A stretch of DNA of 33,502 nucleotides. It comes from a virus. The stretch spans positions 1-33,502 of IMG/VR virus record IMGVR_UViG_3300042868_003855; one strand, given 5' to 3'. Positions 6,532 to 14,066 of the stretch are shown here, piece by piece. Both the position numbers and the translations under genes were made by a program. Every line of letters starts with the position of its first letter. Position 1 is the stretch's first letter. The notes beneath the pieces are model-generated. The model was not told where the DNA came from, did no database searches, and worked only from the letters and a program-made list of their open reading frames with translations.

Positions 6532-6806
6532 TGGTAGAAGAGTGGAAGCATCTAGAAGAGCATTATTACATTAGTAACTTTGGTAATGTTATGAATAAAA
6601 ACACTAATCGTAACTTAAAGCCAATTAAGTGCAATCAATATAAAACAAAAGTAACTTTGACACTAGAGAATAATAGTAGAAAAAAAGATGTATTTTTGGC
6701 GTCCGAAGTTGCTAGGAAGTTCATTAGTGAATCATTTAAGAAAGTAACTAGAATAGATAAAGACGTATTTAATAATAGAGTAGATAATTTAAAAGTAATA
6801 TTATGA
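6531..6806 (+). CDS. Decayed NUMOD4/HNH-like protein, probably without nuclease activity
   Basis: 91 residues. EEWKHLEEHYYISNFGNVMN matches the NUMOD4 pattern (W-K...Y-x-I-S-N-x-G-x-V), and the end DVFNNRVDNLKVIL matches the segment after the HNH core (N-R-V-D-N-L). The DHIN block and the His residues between are missing, and there is no AP2 domain. It could be a remnant or a shortened DNA-binding protein kept for regulation. It starts on the last base of the HNH stop and ends as ATGA with the methyltransferase, so the frame has been kept open. Confidence 0.6.
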   Translation: MVEEWKHLEEHYYISNFGNVMNKNTNRNLKPIKCNQYKTKVTLTLENNSRKKDVFLASEVARKFISESFKKVTRIDKDVFNNRVDNLKVIL

Positions 6807-7411
6807 AAATAACTAACGAAGACAACATGGAGTTAATGGCTCGCTATCCTGACAACTATTTTGACCTTGCAATAGTTGACCCACCTTATGGAATAAATGC
6901 TGGTAAAATGACAATGGGTAGTGGGAAACATAAATTTAAACAAGGTAAAGATTGGGATAATAAAATACCATCTTCAGAATATTTTAATGAATTATTTAGA
7001 GTAAGTAAAAATCAAATTATATGGGGTGGTAATTACTTTCCATTACCATTAAATAATAATTGGGTAATATGGGATAAATTAAATCCAAACTTATCTTTTT
7101 CAGAAGCTGAATTAGCTTGGTGTTCAATAAACAAAAATGTTAGAGTATTTAAAAGGTATTCAGCAATGGAGGATGAGGATGGTAAAAAACAACATCCAAC
7201 ACAAAAGCCTATATTATTATATAAATATTGTCTTGAAAAATATGCAAAGCAAGGAGATAAAATACTTGATACCCACTTAGGTTCAGGTAGTATAGCAATA
7301 GCTTGCCATGACTACGGCTTTGATTTTACAGCTTGTGAATTAGACAAAGAATACTTTGATAAAGCAATGCAACGAATTAGTAACCACGTATCACAACAAA
7401 AATTATTTTAA
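6803..7411 (+). CDS. DNA adenine-N6 (or cytosine-N4) methyltransferase
   Basis: 202 residues. Motif IV DPPY at 26-29 comes before HPTQKP at 131-136 and the AdoMet-binding DTHLGSGS at 156-163, an order of the beta type. The body is short and has little room for a target-recognition domain, as in phage orphan methyltransferases. No restriction enzyme is adjacent, so protection of phage DNA or regulation is likely. The C-terminus SNHVSQQKLF ends in QQKLF, matching the sliding-clamp-binding motif (QxxLF), and the same ending occurs on the Mom-like protein. Confidence 0.85.
   Translation: MKITNEDNMELMARYPDNYFDLAIVDPPYGINAGKMTMGSGKHKFKQGKDWDNKIPSSEYFNELFRVSKNQIIWGGNYFPLPLNNNWVIWDKLNPNLSFSEAELAWCSINKNVRVFKRYSAMEDEDGKKQHPTQKPILLYKYCLEKYAKQGDKILDTHLGSGSIAIACHDYGFDFTACELDKEYFDKAMQRISNHVSQQKLF
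7386..7411 (+). repeat. 26-base exact repeat, copy 1
   Basis: The last 26 bases of the methyltransferase gene, stop codon included, are identical to 9858-9883. In both places it encodes the same V-S-Q-Q-K-L-F tail. Confidence 0.9.
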
Positions 7412-7412
7412 T

Positions 7413-8894
7413 ATGATTAATCCAGACGAGAAATTTTGGTCAGTAAACCAAGATGGCAAAGTATCATTGAACAATTTTAAGTTTAAAAGATTCTTAGAAA
7501 TAAATAATTTTAGTAAAAACAAACCCAATCCAAATAGTACATTCAACATTATTAAAAAGAATGGTATATTTTTAGAGATAGTAGATGAAGTAGACCTTAA
7601 AGATTTTGTGCTTAAGCATATCTTAGAGCAAGGCTTGAGTGAGGATGTATATAATCTTATGACTTCAAATATAAAGTTCTTTAAAAGGGATTATTTAAGC
7701 ATGATTGATAGTAAAGAAATTAAAGTTCTAAAAGATACAAAAGACACTGCATACTTATTTTACGAGAATGGCGTATTAGAAGTTACTAAAAACAAATCTG
7801 AACTTAAAAACTACTCTGACTTTAATCTTAATATTTGGGAAAACCAAGTTATTAAAAGAAAGTATGTAGATTCAGATCATCATCATTCAGAGTTTAGAAA
7901 GTTTGTTTGGAAGATATCAGGCGGTTTTGACTTAGGAAGCACACCTTCTACAGATGAAAAAATTAAATACGATTCTGCAGTTGATAGATACAATTCATTT
8001 CAAAGTGCTATTGGATATTTAATACATTCCTACAAAACGTCGGGTAACAATAAAGCAATTATTCTTAACGATGAAATGATAAGTGACTCACCAAATGGCA
8101 GAAGTGGTAAAGGTGTATTTTGGAATAGTCTTAAACACATGAAGAAATTACAGTCAATAGATGGCAAACAATTTAAATTTGGCGGAGATTTTCCATATCA
8201 ATCTGTAAAAACTGACTGCCAAATATTGGTGTTTGACGATGTGAAAAAGAACTTCCAGTTTGAGAACTTATTTAGTGTTATTACAGAAGGTATAGATATA
8301 ACCTATAAAGGGAAAGATACTATCAAGTTGCCTGTAGAAGATTCACCAAAGATTATAATATCTACTAATTACGTTTTAAAGGGTAATGGAGACTCACACG
8401 ATGCACGTAAATTTGAATTAGAACTATCTACTTTCTTTAATGCTAATAATACACCATTTGAGTTCTTTGGACATTATTTATTTACAGATTGGAATGATTT
8501 AGAATGGTCTCGTTTTGATTGCTATATGATTGAATGCTTAAAAAAGTATTTAAATAATGGTTTGGTATCTTATAAATCAATATCTTTGCCAGTTAAAAAA
8601 CTGGAAGCAGATTTAGGTAAAGAATTATTTGAATTTTGTCAAGAATTACCAAGAAATGAATGGTTAAGCGGTCAAGAAACCTATGATAAATATAAGTTTA
8701 GTTTATCAAAATCATTCCTAGCGAAGTCAAAAAAGGAAGTAACACAATCAATTAAGAAGTATTGCCAATTTTATGGCTATGAATACGACTCCCGTTCACC
8801 AGGTGGTATGTTAAAGTTTATGATAATGGAAGGAAGTATTAACAATAAGGTAGAAGATGACATTTGGGATTCAAACGAACTGAAAGGATTATGA
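7413..8894 (+). CDS. SF3-like replicative helicase (D5/primase-helicase type)
   Basis: The frame is open from 7356, but the ATG at 7413, two bases past the methyltransferase stop, is the likelier start, giving 493 residues. Counted from there: Walker A SPNGRSGKG around 226-234, Walker B QILVFDD around 270-276, and the sensor-type IISTN around 315-319. This is the layout of the ATPase of phage D5/SF3 primase-helicases. I see no clear archaeo-eukaryotic primase motifs in the N-terminal 200 residues. It is the only candidate replicative helicase, since no DNA polymerase is encoded. It ends as ATGA with the next gene. Confidence 0.75.
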   Translation: MINPDEKFWSVNQDGKVSLNNFKFKRFLEINNFSKNKPNPNSTFNIIKKNGIFLEIVDEVDLKDFVLKHILEQGLSEDVYNLMTSNIKFFKRDYLSMIDSKEIKVLKDTKDTAYLFYENGVLEVTKNKSELKNYSDFNLNIWENQVIKRKYVDSDHHHSEFRKFVWKISGGFDLGSTPSTDEKIKYDSAVDRYNSFQSAIGYLIHSYKTSGNNKAIILNDEMISDSPNGRSGKGVFWNSLKHMKKLQSIDGKQFKFGGDFPYQSVKTDCQILVFDDVKKNFQFENLFSVITEGIDITYKGKDTIKLPVEDSPKIIISTNYVLKGNGDSHDARKFELELSTFFNANNTPFEFFGHYLFTDWNDLEWSRFDCYMIECLKKYLNNGLVSYKSISLPVKKLEADLGKELFEFCQELPRNEWLSGQETYDKYKFSLSKSFLAKSKKEVTQSIKKYCQFYGYEYDSRSPGGMLKFMIMEGSINNKVEDDIWDSNELKGL

Positions 8895-9100
8895 CAATAG
8901 ACAGTATTATAGCGATTAAAAAGATTGAAAGCATATCTAGAAAATATAGTGAGTCTATTGATTGGATAAAGAAAGTACATCCAACTAGAAGTGATTTAAT
9001 ATCTAGTTTAGAAAATTCAATCATATCACTATCTTTAATTAGAGCAGATATAATTATGTACGACACTAAAATAGAAGCAAAAGAATGGATGGAAAGCTAA
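8891..9100 (+). CDS. Hypothetical helical protein, 69 residues
   Basis: The ATG at 8891 overlaps the helicase stop as ATGA, so I prefer it to the in-frame ATG at 8864, which lies inside the helicase gene. The product starts MTIDSIIAIKKIESISRKYS and is an Ile/Ser/Lys-rich helical protein. Its layout (one helix, a K-H/Y-P turn, then a second helix) resembles its 64-residue neighbour, so the two may be diverged paralogues. Function unknown; its place suggests an accessory of replication. Confidence 0.6.
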   Translation: MTIDSIIAIKKIESISRKYSESIDWIKKVHPTRSDLISSLENSIISLSLIRADIIMYDTKIEAKEWMES

Positions 9101-9279
9101 GCAATATAATCATAGATGCAGAAATTGATAAGATAAGCAATTCAATGCATGAGATTATAGATAAATATCCTGAAAGATTGGAAACAATAGGAAAGCTTAA
9201 TTTTGTTTTAAAAGACTTAGAAAGCGTTAAGAGACATTTAAACTATTTAATTAAGAAGTATGAAAGAGAAACTAGATAA
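9085..9279 (+). CDS. Hypothetical coiled-coil protein, 64 residues
   Basis: Starts 16 bases inside the end of the previous gene. The product (MDGKLSNIIIDAEIDKISNS...) is almost all helix with a KYPER turn in the middle, like the K-x-H-P-T-R turn of its neighbour, and ends in a basic KKYERETR tail. No family recognised. It overlaps the Mom-like gene by 20 bases, so translation is coupled. Confidence 0.55.
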   Translation: MDGKLSNIIIDAEIDKISNSMHEIIDKYPERLETIGKLNFVLKDLESVKRHLNYLIKKYERETR

Positions 9280-9883
9280 AACTAAATGCGAAATCAGAAC
9301 GTGTAAATTTAGTGATGTTAGACATATTTTTGAGCAGTTTCACTATAAAAAAGGTGCCATGGGCGGTGGTATTAGTATTTGTTTCGCAATGTTTATAAAT
9401 GACAAGTTAGTAGGAGGAAGTGTTATGGGAAAGCCAAGACATGAAAAAAAATACAAAAATTGTATTGACATTAGAAGAATGGCTTGTTTAGATGAATCTC
9501 CTTGTAATTCTGAAAGCTGGTTTTTATCTCAAATTATAAAGTGGTGTGCTAGTAATACAGATTATAATTACGTGTTAAGTTATTCAGATAAAACCGTAGG
9601 ACATAATGGAACTATTTATAAAGCATCTAATTTTAAAAATATAGGTTTAACAACACCAACAAAGTATGTTGATTGGAATGGTAAAATATATCATCCTAGA
9701 AGTTTAAGTATTGAAAGACCTTACTCTCATGAATTAAGAAAAGCAGTTGTTAATGGAGAAGCAGTAATACATACAGGATTACCTAAAATAATATGGTTGT
9801 ATGAAATAAGTAAAAAACTTAAGAGAAAAAATAAAGTAGTATCAAGTATAGATGATAACGTATCACAACAAAAATTATTTTAA
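9260..9883 (+). CDS. Mom-like DNA modification protein (GNAT fold)
   Basis: 207 residues. The pattern FHYKKGAMGGGISICFAMF, then LVGGSVMGKP, RRMACLDESPCNSESWFLSQ and YVLSYSDKTVGHNGTIYKAS resembles phage Mu Mom relatives, which modify adenines in DNA through an acetyltransferase-like fold and block many restriction enzymes. Assignment rests on recognised motifs, not on a search. The C-terminus NVSQQKLF is a clamp-binding-type QxxLF motif after a basic linker (KKLKRKNK). The gene lies between helicase genes, so modification may follow replication. An ordinary GNAT enzyme is the main alternative. Confidence 0.65.
   Translation: MKEKLDKTKCEIRTCKFSDVRHIFEQFHYKKGAMGGGISICFAMFINDKLVGGSVMGKPRHEKKYKNCIDIRRMACLDESPCNSESWFLSQIIKWCASNTDYNYVLSYSDKTVGHNGTIYKASNFKNIGLTTPTKYVDWNGKIYHPRSLSIERPYSHELRKAVVNGEAVIHTGLPKIIWLYEISKKLKRKNKVVSSIDDNVSQQKLF
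9858..9883 (+). repeat. 26-base exact repeat, copy 2
   Basis: Identical to 7386-7411 and, as there, forms the end of a gene including its TAA. The flanking sequences and proteins are unrelated, so this looks like transfer or exchange of a gene end. Confidence 0.9.
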
Positions 9884-11098
9884 ATGAAAAAACAACTAAG
9901 AGATTACCAACTAGATTTATCAAAGAAAGCAGTTGATATACTACGAGATAAGAAGATAGTGTACTTAAATTTTAGTGTAAGAACAGGCAAGACCGCAACG
10001 GCATTGGAAACGTGTAGACTATACGGAGCAAAGAAAGTATTGTTTCTAACTAAAAAGAAAGCTATTACTTCTATTCAAAACGATTATAATGACTTTGGAT
10101 ATACATTTGATTTAATAGTGATTAATAACGAATCACTCTCTAAAATTACGGATAATGATTTTGATGTAGTTGTGCAAGATGAAGCACATGGAATGGCATC
10201 CTTCCCTAAACCAAGCAATAAAGCAAAGGAATTTAAAGCACGTTTTTCAAGAATACCATTAATATTATTGTCAGGAACAATGGCGGCTGAATCATATTCG
10301 CAAGTTTACCATCAATTTTGGTTAAGTGCTTATAGTCCTTTTAGCCAATATAAGAACTTTTACGCATGGGCTAAGGTATTTACACAACCTACTCTAAAAT
10401 ATGTTAGCTACGGAACTATAAATGATTATTCAGCAGCTAAGATTGATTTAATTGATGCAGTAATACAACCATACATTTTAAAGTTTACACAAGAAAATGC
10501 TGGATTTGAAAGTAAAGTAAATGAGAAAGTAATATATTTTGATAGTTGTAATAAAAAGATAATTGATAAGCTAAAAAAAGATAGTATCGTTGAGGGTAAA
10601 GAAGAGGTGATATTAGCAGATTCAGGTGTTAAAATGATGAGTAAGTTACACCAACTAGAAAGCGGGACAATTAAGTTTGAAAGCGGTAATAGTATGGTGC
10701 TAGATAATTCAAAAGCTTTGTTTATTGCGGACCATTTTAAAGGTAAAAAGCTAGCTATATTTTATTACTACATAGAGGAATTTCATTTATTACAATTTGC
10801 TTTCCCAAACCACACTACCGACATAGAGGAATTTAATACAACCAATAAACATTATATCGGTCAACAATATAGTTCCGCGATGGGTATCAATCTAAGTTCA
10901 GCAGATTGCTTAGTGTTTTTTAACTTTGGATTTAGTGGCACAAATTATATACAATCGATTGATCGCTTAACTACAATCTCACGTAAAGAAAACGATGTAT
11001 ATTTTATTTATGGTAAAGGTTCACTAACTGAGAAAATTCATAGTGTTGTGAAACATAAAAAAAACTTTACAGAATCACAATTTAAGAAATATATTTAG
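9884..11098 (+). CDS. SF2 DEAD/DEAH-type DNA helicase
   Basis: 404 residues. RDYQ near residue 6 (Q motif), Walker A SVRTGKT at 31-37, DEAH at 99-102, SGT at 130-132 and QSIDRL at 357-362 (motif VI, with Arg finger candidates in RLTTISRK) are in the expected order. This is a compact two-domain SF2 helicase of the kind used in phage replication and recombination. It starts directly after the Mom-like stop. The end of the gene contains TATATTTA at 11090-11097, one base off the -7 promoter box, just before element B. Confidence 0.85.
   Translation: MKKQLRDYQLDLSKKAVDILRDKKIVYLNFSVRTGKTATALETCRLYGAKKVLFLTKKKAITSIQNDYNDFGYTFDLIVINNESLSKITDNDFDVVVQDEAHGMASFPKPSNKAKEFKARFSRIPLILLSGTMAAESYSQVYHQFWLSAYSPFSQYKNFYAWAKVFTQPTLKYVSYGTINDYSAAKIDLIDAVIQPYILKFTQENAGFESKVNEKVIYFDSCNKKIIDKLKKDSIVEGKEEVILADSGVKMMSKLHQLESGTIKFESGNSMVLDNSKALFIADHFKGKKLAIFYYYIEEFHLLQFAFPNHTTDIEEFNTTNKHYIGQQYSSAMGINLSSADCLVFFNFGFSGTNYIQSIDRLTTISRKENDVYFIYGKGSLTEKIHSVVKHKKNFTESQFKKYI
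11090..11097 (+). promoter_or_regulatory. Near-consensus -7 element at the end of the helicase gene
   Basis: TATATTTA differs from TAnnTTTG at the last base. It sits before element B much as the exact boxes sit before elements A and C, so it may be a weak promoter for the GIY-YIG gene. Chance in AT-rich coding sequence is possible. Confidence 0.3.
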
Positions 11099-11111
11099 TA
11101 TCTTTACCACG

Positions 11112-11184
11112 TAGTGTGGTAGCTATATTAAGAACTTTTTTAAACTCCTCGAGTCGACGTGTCTACCACCACTAAAGCTCGAGG
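11112..11184 (+). ncRNA. Pseudoknotted leader RNA, element B
   Basis: P1 pairs TAGTGTGGTAG (11112-11122) with CTACCACCACTA (11163-11174), 11 pairs with one bulged base. In the loop CCTCGAG (11147-11153) pairs perfectly with CTCGAGG (11178-11184) beyond P1, giving an H-type pseudoknot followed by TTTTTTATTTT and then the ATG. Loop 1 carries AAGAACTTTTTTAAA, nearly as in elements A and C. A local hairpin, ACCAC with GTGGT at 11106-11120, could compete with P1. Confidence 0.7.
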
Positions 11185-11195
11185 TTTTTTATTTT

Positions 11196-11684
11196 ATGGA
11201 AATACAAAAAGGATGTGTATATTTTTTTAAACATAAAGGAATAGATGCAATTAAAATAGGAATGACAAATAAGTCTAATCCTAAAAATAGATTTTCTTCA
11301 TTAAAAACTTATAGTCCTAATGGAGCAAGTATAATTGGTTATATTGAAACGCCACATTTTCAAGAATTAGAATCTTTATTACATGAAAAATATAAATCTA
11401 AAAGACTTAATGGAGAATGGTTTGATATAACAAAAGAAGATTGTATTAATGAAATTAATTATTTTAGGTTTGTTTCTAAACAACATATTGTAGAGCTTAA
11501 AAAAATATATAATAAAAAAGATATTATAATTAAAAAAAGAAAACGAAGATGTGTTGTTTATTCTAAAAAGTTAAAACTTTTAGTTAAATTTTATCTAGTA
11601 TGTTTTGAATTTGATATGTTAAAACATGAAATTTTAAAACATACTAATATTGATTTTAATTCAAATCCATTTAATAAATGTTAG
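11196..11684 (+). CDS. GIY-YIG-superfamily protein (T5orf172/MUG113 type), putative homing endonuclease
   Basis: 162 residues. CVYFFKHKGIDAIKIGMTNK at 7-26, RFSSLKTYSPNG at 32-43, the L-E-x-L-L-H-E-K-Y stretch around 58-66 and GEWFDIT at 73-79 match the compact GIY-YIG domain of the T5orf172/MUG113 group, with catalytic-type Tyr, Arg and Glu in place. Residues 95-162 are a basic Lys-rich tail, likely for DNA contact. It is inserted between the SF2 helicase and VRR-NUC genes behind element B and overlaps the VRR-NUC start by seven bases. Confidence 0.75.
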   Translation: MEIQKGCVYFFKHKGIDAIKIGMTNKSNPKNRFSSLKTYSPNGASIIGYIETPHFQELESLLHEKYKSKRLNGEWFDITKEDCINEINYFRFVSKQHIVELKKIYNKKDIIIKKRKRRCVVYSKKLKLLVKFYLVCFEFDMLKHEILKHTNIDFNSNPFNKC

Positions 11685-11938
11685 AGAGCAAAATCCAAAG
11701 CAGTTGTATCAATTACGCAAAAAAAAACGGGTGGTATTGTTGCAAAACTATTAAAGTATCTGTATCAGGATTTCCCGATCTTATTATGCTGAAAAATGGT
11801 GTTTGTGTCTTTGTTGAGTTTAAAACGTTAAAAGGAGTTCAATCGGAATTACAAAAGTATCAACAAAAGCTACTTGAAAGTCAAGGTTTTAAATATTATT
11901 TAATACGTTCACTAAAAGAATTTCAAAATATATTATAA
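11678..11938 (+). CDS. VRR-NUC domain nuclease
   Basis: 86 residues, the size of stand-alone phage VRR-NUC proteins. The PD-(D/E)xK core is readable: GFPDLIML at 31-38 and VFVEFKT at 44-50 (Asp34, Glu47, Lys49), followed by KGVQSELQKYQQ with the conserved Ser/Gln of the family. The N-terminal helix LESKIQSSCINYAKKNGWY also fits. Stand-alone family members cut branched DNA, so a role in replication or recombination intermediates beside the helicases is likely. Confidence 0.85.
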   Translation: MLESKIQSSCINYAKKNGWYCCKTIKVSVSGFPDLIMLKNGVCVFVEFKTLKGVQSELQKYQQKLLESQGFKYYLIRSLKEFQNIL

Positions 11939-11967
11939 AAATGTAACGTAGTTATAATAATAAACCT

Positions 11968-11975
11968 TATATTTG
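11968..11975 (+). promoter_or_regulatory. Bacteroidetes-type -7 promoter element
   Basis: Exact TATATTTG, 28 bases before the ATG at 12004, in the gap after the VRR-NUC gene. No TTG at the expected -33 spacing is obvious; TGTAAC lies about 20 bases upstream. Confidence 0.6.
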
Positions 11976-12003
11976 CATATAGAAACAATTTAATATTTGA
12001 ATT

Positions 12004-12213
12004 ATGAGTTACCCAAGTCCCTATTTAAAAGCAGAGTTTAAAACTAATTACGCAACAGGAGAAAGCAAATTAGTAAACGACAAGTCAAAACTAGAAAGTC
12101 TAGTAAGATTAATTAACGATTTCGACAGAATCATTAACGGAATAAATATCGATAGTGATTTCGTTAAAGGACAAAAATTAGTAATAGAACTTTTAAAAGC
12201 ACATACATTATGA
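12004..12213 (+). CDS. Hypothetical protein, 69 residues
   Basis: First gene after the 11968 promoter. The product MSYPSPYLKAEFKTNYATGE... is a mixed-charge protein with a helical C-terminal half (LVRLINDFDRIINGINIDSD). No family is recognised. It overlaps the next small gene as ATGA. Being first in the unit, it should be expressed early, with the recombination genes downstream. Confidence 0.6.
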   Translation: MSYPSPYLKAEFKTNYATGESKLVNDKSKLESLVRLINDFDRIINGINIDSDFVKGQKLVIELLKAHTL

Positions 12214-12362
12214 CAACTGAAGAGAAAGCAAGAAAGTACGATGAGTTAATGCAAACCATCCAAGAAATGGAACTAATGTACACTAAGGCACTAGATAAAT
12301 ATCCAAGCCTTACACCATTTATTCAAGAAAAGTTAAACGTATTAAAATTAGTTAGATTATGA
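12210..12362 (+). CDS. Hypothetical helical protein, 50 residues
   Basis: Joined by ATGA junctions to both neighbours (starts at 12210 on the upstream stop, ends on the downstream ATG at 12359), which supports a real gene. The product MTTEEKARKYDELMQTIQEM... is a single amphipathic helix, a Pro-containing turn and a second helix ending LNVLKLVRL. No family recognised. Confidence 0.6.
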   Translation: MTTEEKARKYDELMQTIQEMELMYTKALDKYPSLTPFIQEKLNVLKLVRL

Positions 12363-12565
12363 AGATAGTAGCAGATTTAACCGACAAGCACGAAATAAAC
12401 CTAAAAATAATCAAAAGACTTGGTTATATATTAGGTGAAGAAGTCAACACAAAACCACAACAGGTATCATTAGCAATGGATTTATTGCAATACTTAATGT
12501 GGGAATTCAGCGAACCAGATTTAATAGAAATAATCTTAAAAAATAAAGACAATGAAGGAGCATAA
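12359..12565 (+). CDS. Hypothetical acidic protein, 68 residues
   Basis: Starts on an ATGA junction and overlaps the following gene by 14 bases. The product MKIVADLTDKHEINLKIIKR... is helical and acidic, with an aromatic patch (LLQYLMWEFSEPDLIEI). No motif points to a function. It travels with a group of small genes leading to the recombination exonuclease. Confidence 0.55.
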   Translation: MKIVADLTDKHEINLKIIKRLGYILGEEVNTKPQQVSLAMDLLQYLMWEFSEPDLIEIILKNKDNEGA

Positions 12566-13073
12566 TATAGACGCGATGAAATATCGTAAACATTCGCACC
12601 TTGCCGGTGTAGATGTGGCAATAATTACAGCAGAAAAAGGTAATTGCATACTTACAATCAAAGATGCGTATTATTCAAAAGGTGTAGATGTAAGTGGTAA
12701 CAAAACCGATGGTTACTTTTTAGAGTTTGAAGAAGATGTTATGGATATGGTTTGTAATAGTTCTAATCGTAAAATGATAGCAAATAACTTAGTGTTAGAA
12801 AAAGGATTATCTTTACTAGATTCTAGAAATATAGGCAACTGGATTGGCACTAAAGTAGAGTTACAATTTGATGAGACAATAAAAATGATGGGTAAGATTG
12901 TTGGTGGGATAAGAGTTAAAGGATTCAAGTTACTTCCTAATCTAGAGCCTAACACGCCAAACTTCGATGCAGTTAAGAAAGCATTACAAGGTGGAAATTA
13001 CACTATTGAACAAGTAAAAACAAAGTATAATGTATCTATTGAGGTAGCTAAATTATTAGAAAATGGAAAGTAA
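12552..13073 (+). CDS. Conserved phage protein beside the recombination exonuclease
   Basis: 173 residues. SNRKMIANNLV followed by RNIGNWIGTKVELQFDETIK and GGIRVKGFKLLP resembles a family often found next to RecT- or YqaJ-type genes in phages, whose function I cannot name. The middle reads as a beta-rich, OB-like fold, and the C-terminus (NFDAVKKALQGGNYTIEQVK) as two or three helices. The neighbouring exonuclease suggests a partner in recombination or single-strand handling; this is inference. Confidence 0.6.
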   Translation: MKEHNIDAMKYRKHSHLAGVDVAIITAEKGNCILTIKDAYYSKGVDVSGNKTDGYFLEFEEDVMDMVCNSSNRKMIANNLVLEKGLSLLDSRNIGNWIGTKVELQFDETIKMMGKIVGGIRVKGFKLLPNLEPNTPNFDAVKKALQGGNYTIEQVKTKYNVSIEVAKLLENGK

Positions 13074-13434
13074 AGAGTTAAGAGTTGGAAATTTAGTGTA
13101 TGAATCTAAACTATCAAAAATTTTAAGAAAAAAAATAGGCGTTGAAATTTGCGAAATAAAATCTTTAAACATACATCATTTAGAAAGTTTTCCTGAAAGT
13201 GAAAATTTTGAGCCAATACCACTAACAGAAGAATGGTTATTGAAGTTTGGATATATAAAAGGTAAAATTTACTACACCGAAAAAGAACATGGTATAATTA
13301 GTTTCTATTTTAATGATTCAGAGGAATTAAAATGTGAAGTTTACGATTGGACATACGACAATATTAAATACGTTCACCAATTACAAAACTTATACTTTGC
13401 ATTAACAGGTAAAGAATTAACTAATATAAAATAA
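13063..13434 (+). CDS. Conserved Bacteroidetes phage protein, 123 residues
   Basis: The start MESKELRVGNLVYE, the central FEPIPLTEEWLLKFGYIKGK and the C-terminal KYVHQLQNLYFALTGKEL form a pattern common in Bacteroidetes phages and prophages, where the protein is left as hypothetical. It is a mixed alpha/beta soluble protein with no catalytic motif that I can see. It overlaps the previous gene by 11 bases and ends two bases before the exonuclease ATG. Confidence 0.65.
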   Translation: MESKELRVGNLVYESKLSKILRKKIGVEICEIKSLNIHHLESFPESENFEPIPLTEEWLLKFGYIKGKIYYTEKEHGIISFYFNDSEELKCEVYDWTYDNIKYVHQLQNLYFALTGKELTNIK

Positions 13435-13436
13435 TT

Positions 13437-14066
13437 ATGGAAAACAAGATATACCGCCATAGAGCAAGTCAGTCAGGCTTGCTCTTAACAAACGGAAAAG
13501 ACGATTTAAAGTTAGGTGCGTCAATGATTACTTACTTAAAGAAATGGTATGCAGAACAAAAGTCTGGAGTACGTGATGAAATAGATTCTAAATACTTCCG
13601 TAAAGGTAATATGTGCGAAGATGAAGCTATTGACATTTGTGCTGAACGTTTTGGATTAGGTATACTTGAAAAAAACATAGTACATTTCAACGACGAACAC
13701 TTTAATGGTACACCCGATGTTATCACTGATGAATTTGTAATCGATACTAAATGTTCGTGGGATTACGTTACATTCTTAGATGCTATAACAAGTCCAATCA
13801 ATAAAGACTACGAAGCACAATTACAAGTGTATATGCACTTGACTGGTATAAAGAAAGCTAAGTTAGTATATGTATTGTTAGACACACCTGCAGAAGCTAA
13901 CTACGGTAATGACATCTTCTATAGTCACATGCCAATCAATGAACGCTTTTATAGTTTTGACTTGGAATACAATCCTTCTATGATTGAGCAAATGCAGAAT
14001 AAAGTAAATAATTGTAAAATATTTTTAAATGAATACGATGCAAGAATCAAATTATTACTTGGATAA
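13437..14066 (+). CDS. YqaJ-type recombination exonuclease (PD-(D/E)xK)
   Basis: 209 residues. The nuclease core is readable: RKGNMCEDEAI near 55-65 (conserved Glu helix), GTPDVI at 91-96, FVIDTKCSW at 100-108 (Asp103, Lys105) and EAQLQVYMHLTG at 126-137 (the Q-x-x-x-Y motif). This is the YqaJ/lambda-exonuclease type, which degrades one strand from double-strand ends for annealing-based recombination. A separate annealing protein is not recognised here; the neighbour at 12552 is a candidate partner. Confidence 0.85.
   Translation: MENKIYRHRASQSGLLLTNGKDDLKLGASMITYLKKWYAEQKSGVRDEIDSKYFRKGNMCEDEAIDICAERFGLGILEKNIVHFNDEHFNGTPDVITDEFVIDTKCSWDYVTFLDAITSPINKDYEAQLQVYMHLTGIKKAKLVYVLLDTPAEANYGNDIFYSHMPINERFYSFDLEYNPSMIEQMQNKVNNCKIFLNEYDARIKLLLG

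Noticed and set aside
11112-11190. Element B as an ordinary terminator of the helicase gene
   Set aside because: The strand next to the T run pairs with the inside of another hairpin rather than with an adjacent arm, and the same arrangement recurs in A and C directly behind promoters. Some terminator activity remains possible.
11099-11195. Group I intron or other splicing remnant around the GIY-YIG gene
   Set aside because: The flanking helicase and VRR-NUC genes are both complete, and there is no split exon and no P/Q/R/S-type core.
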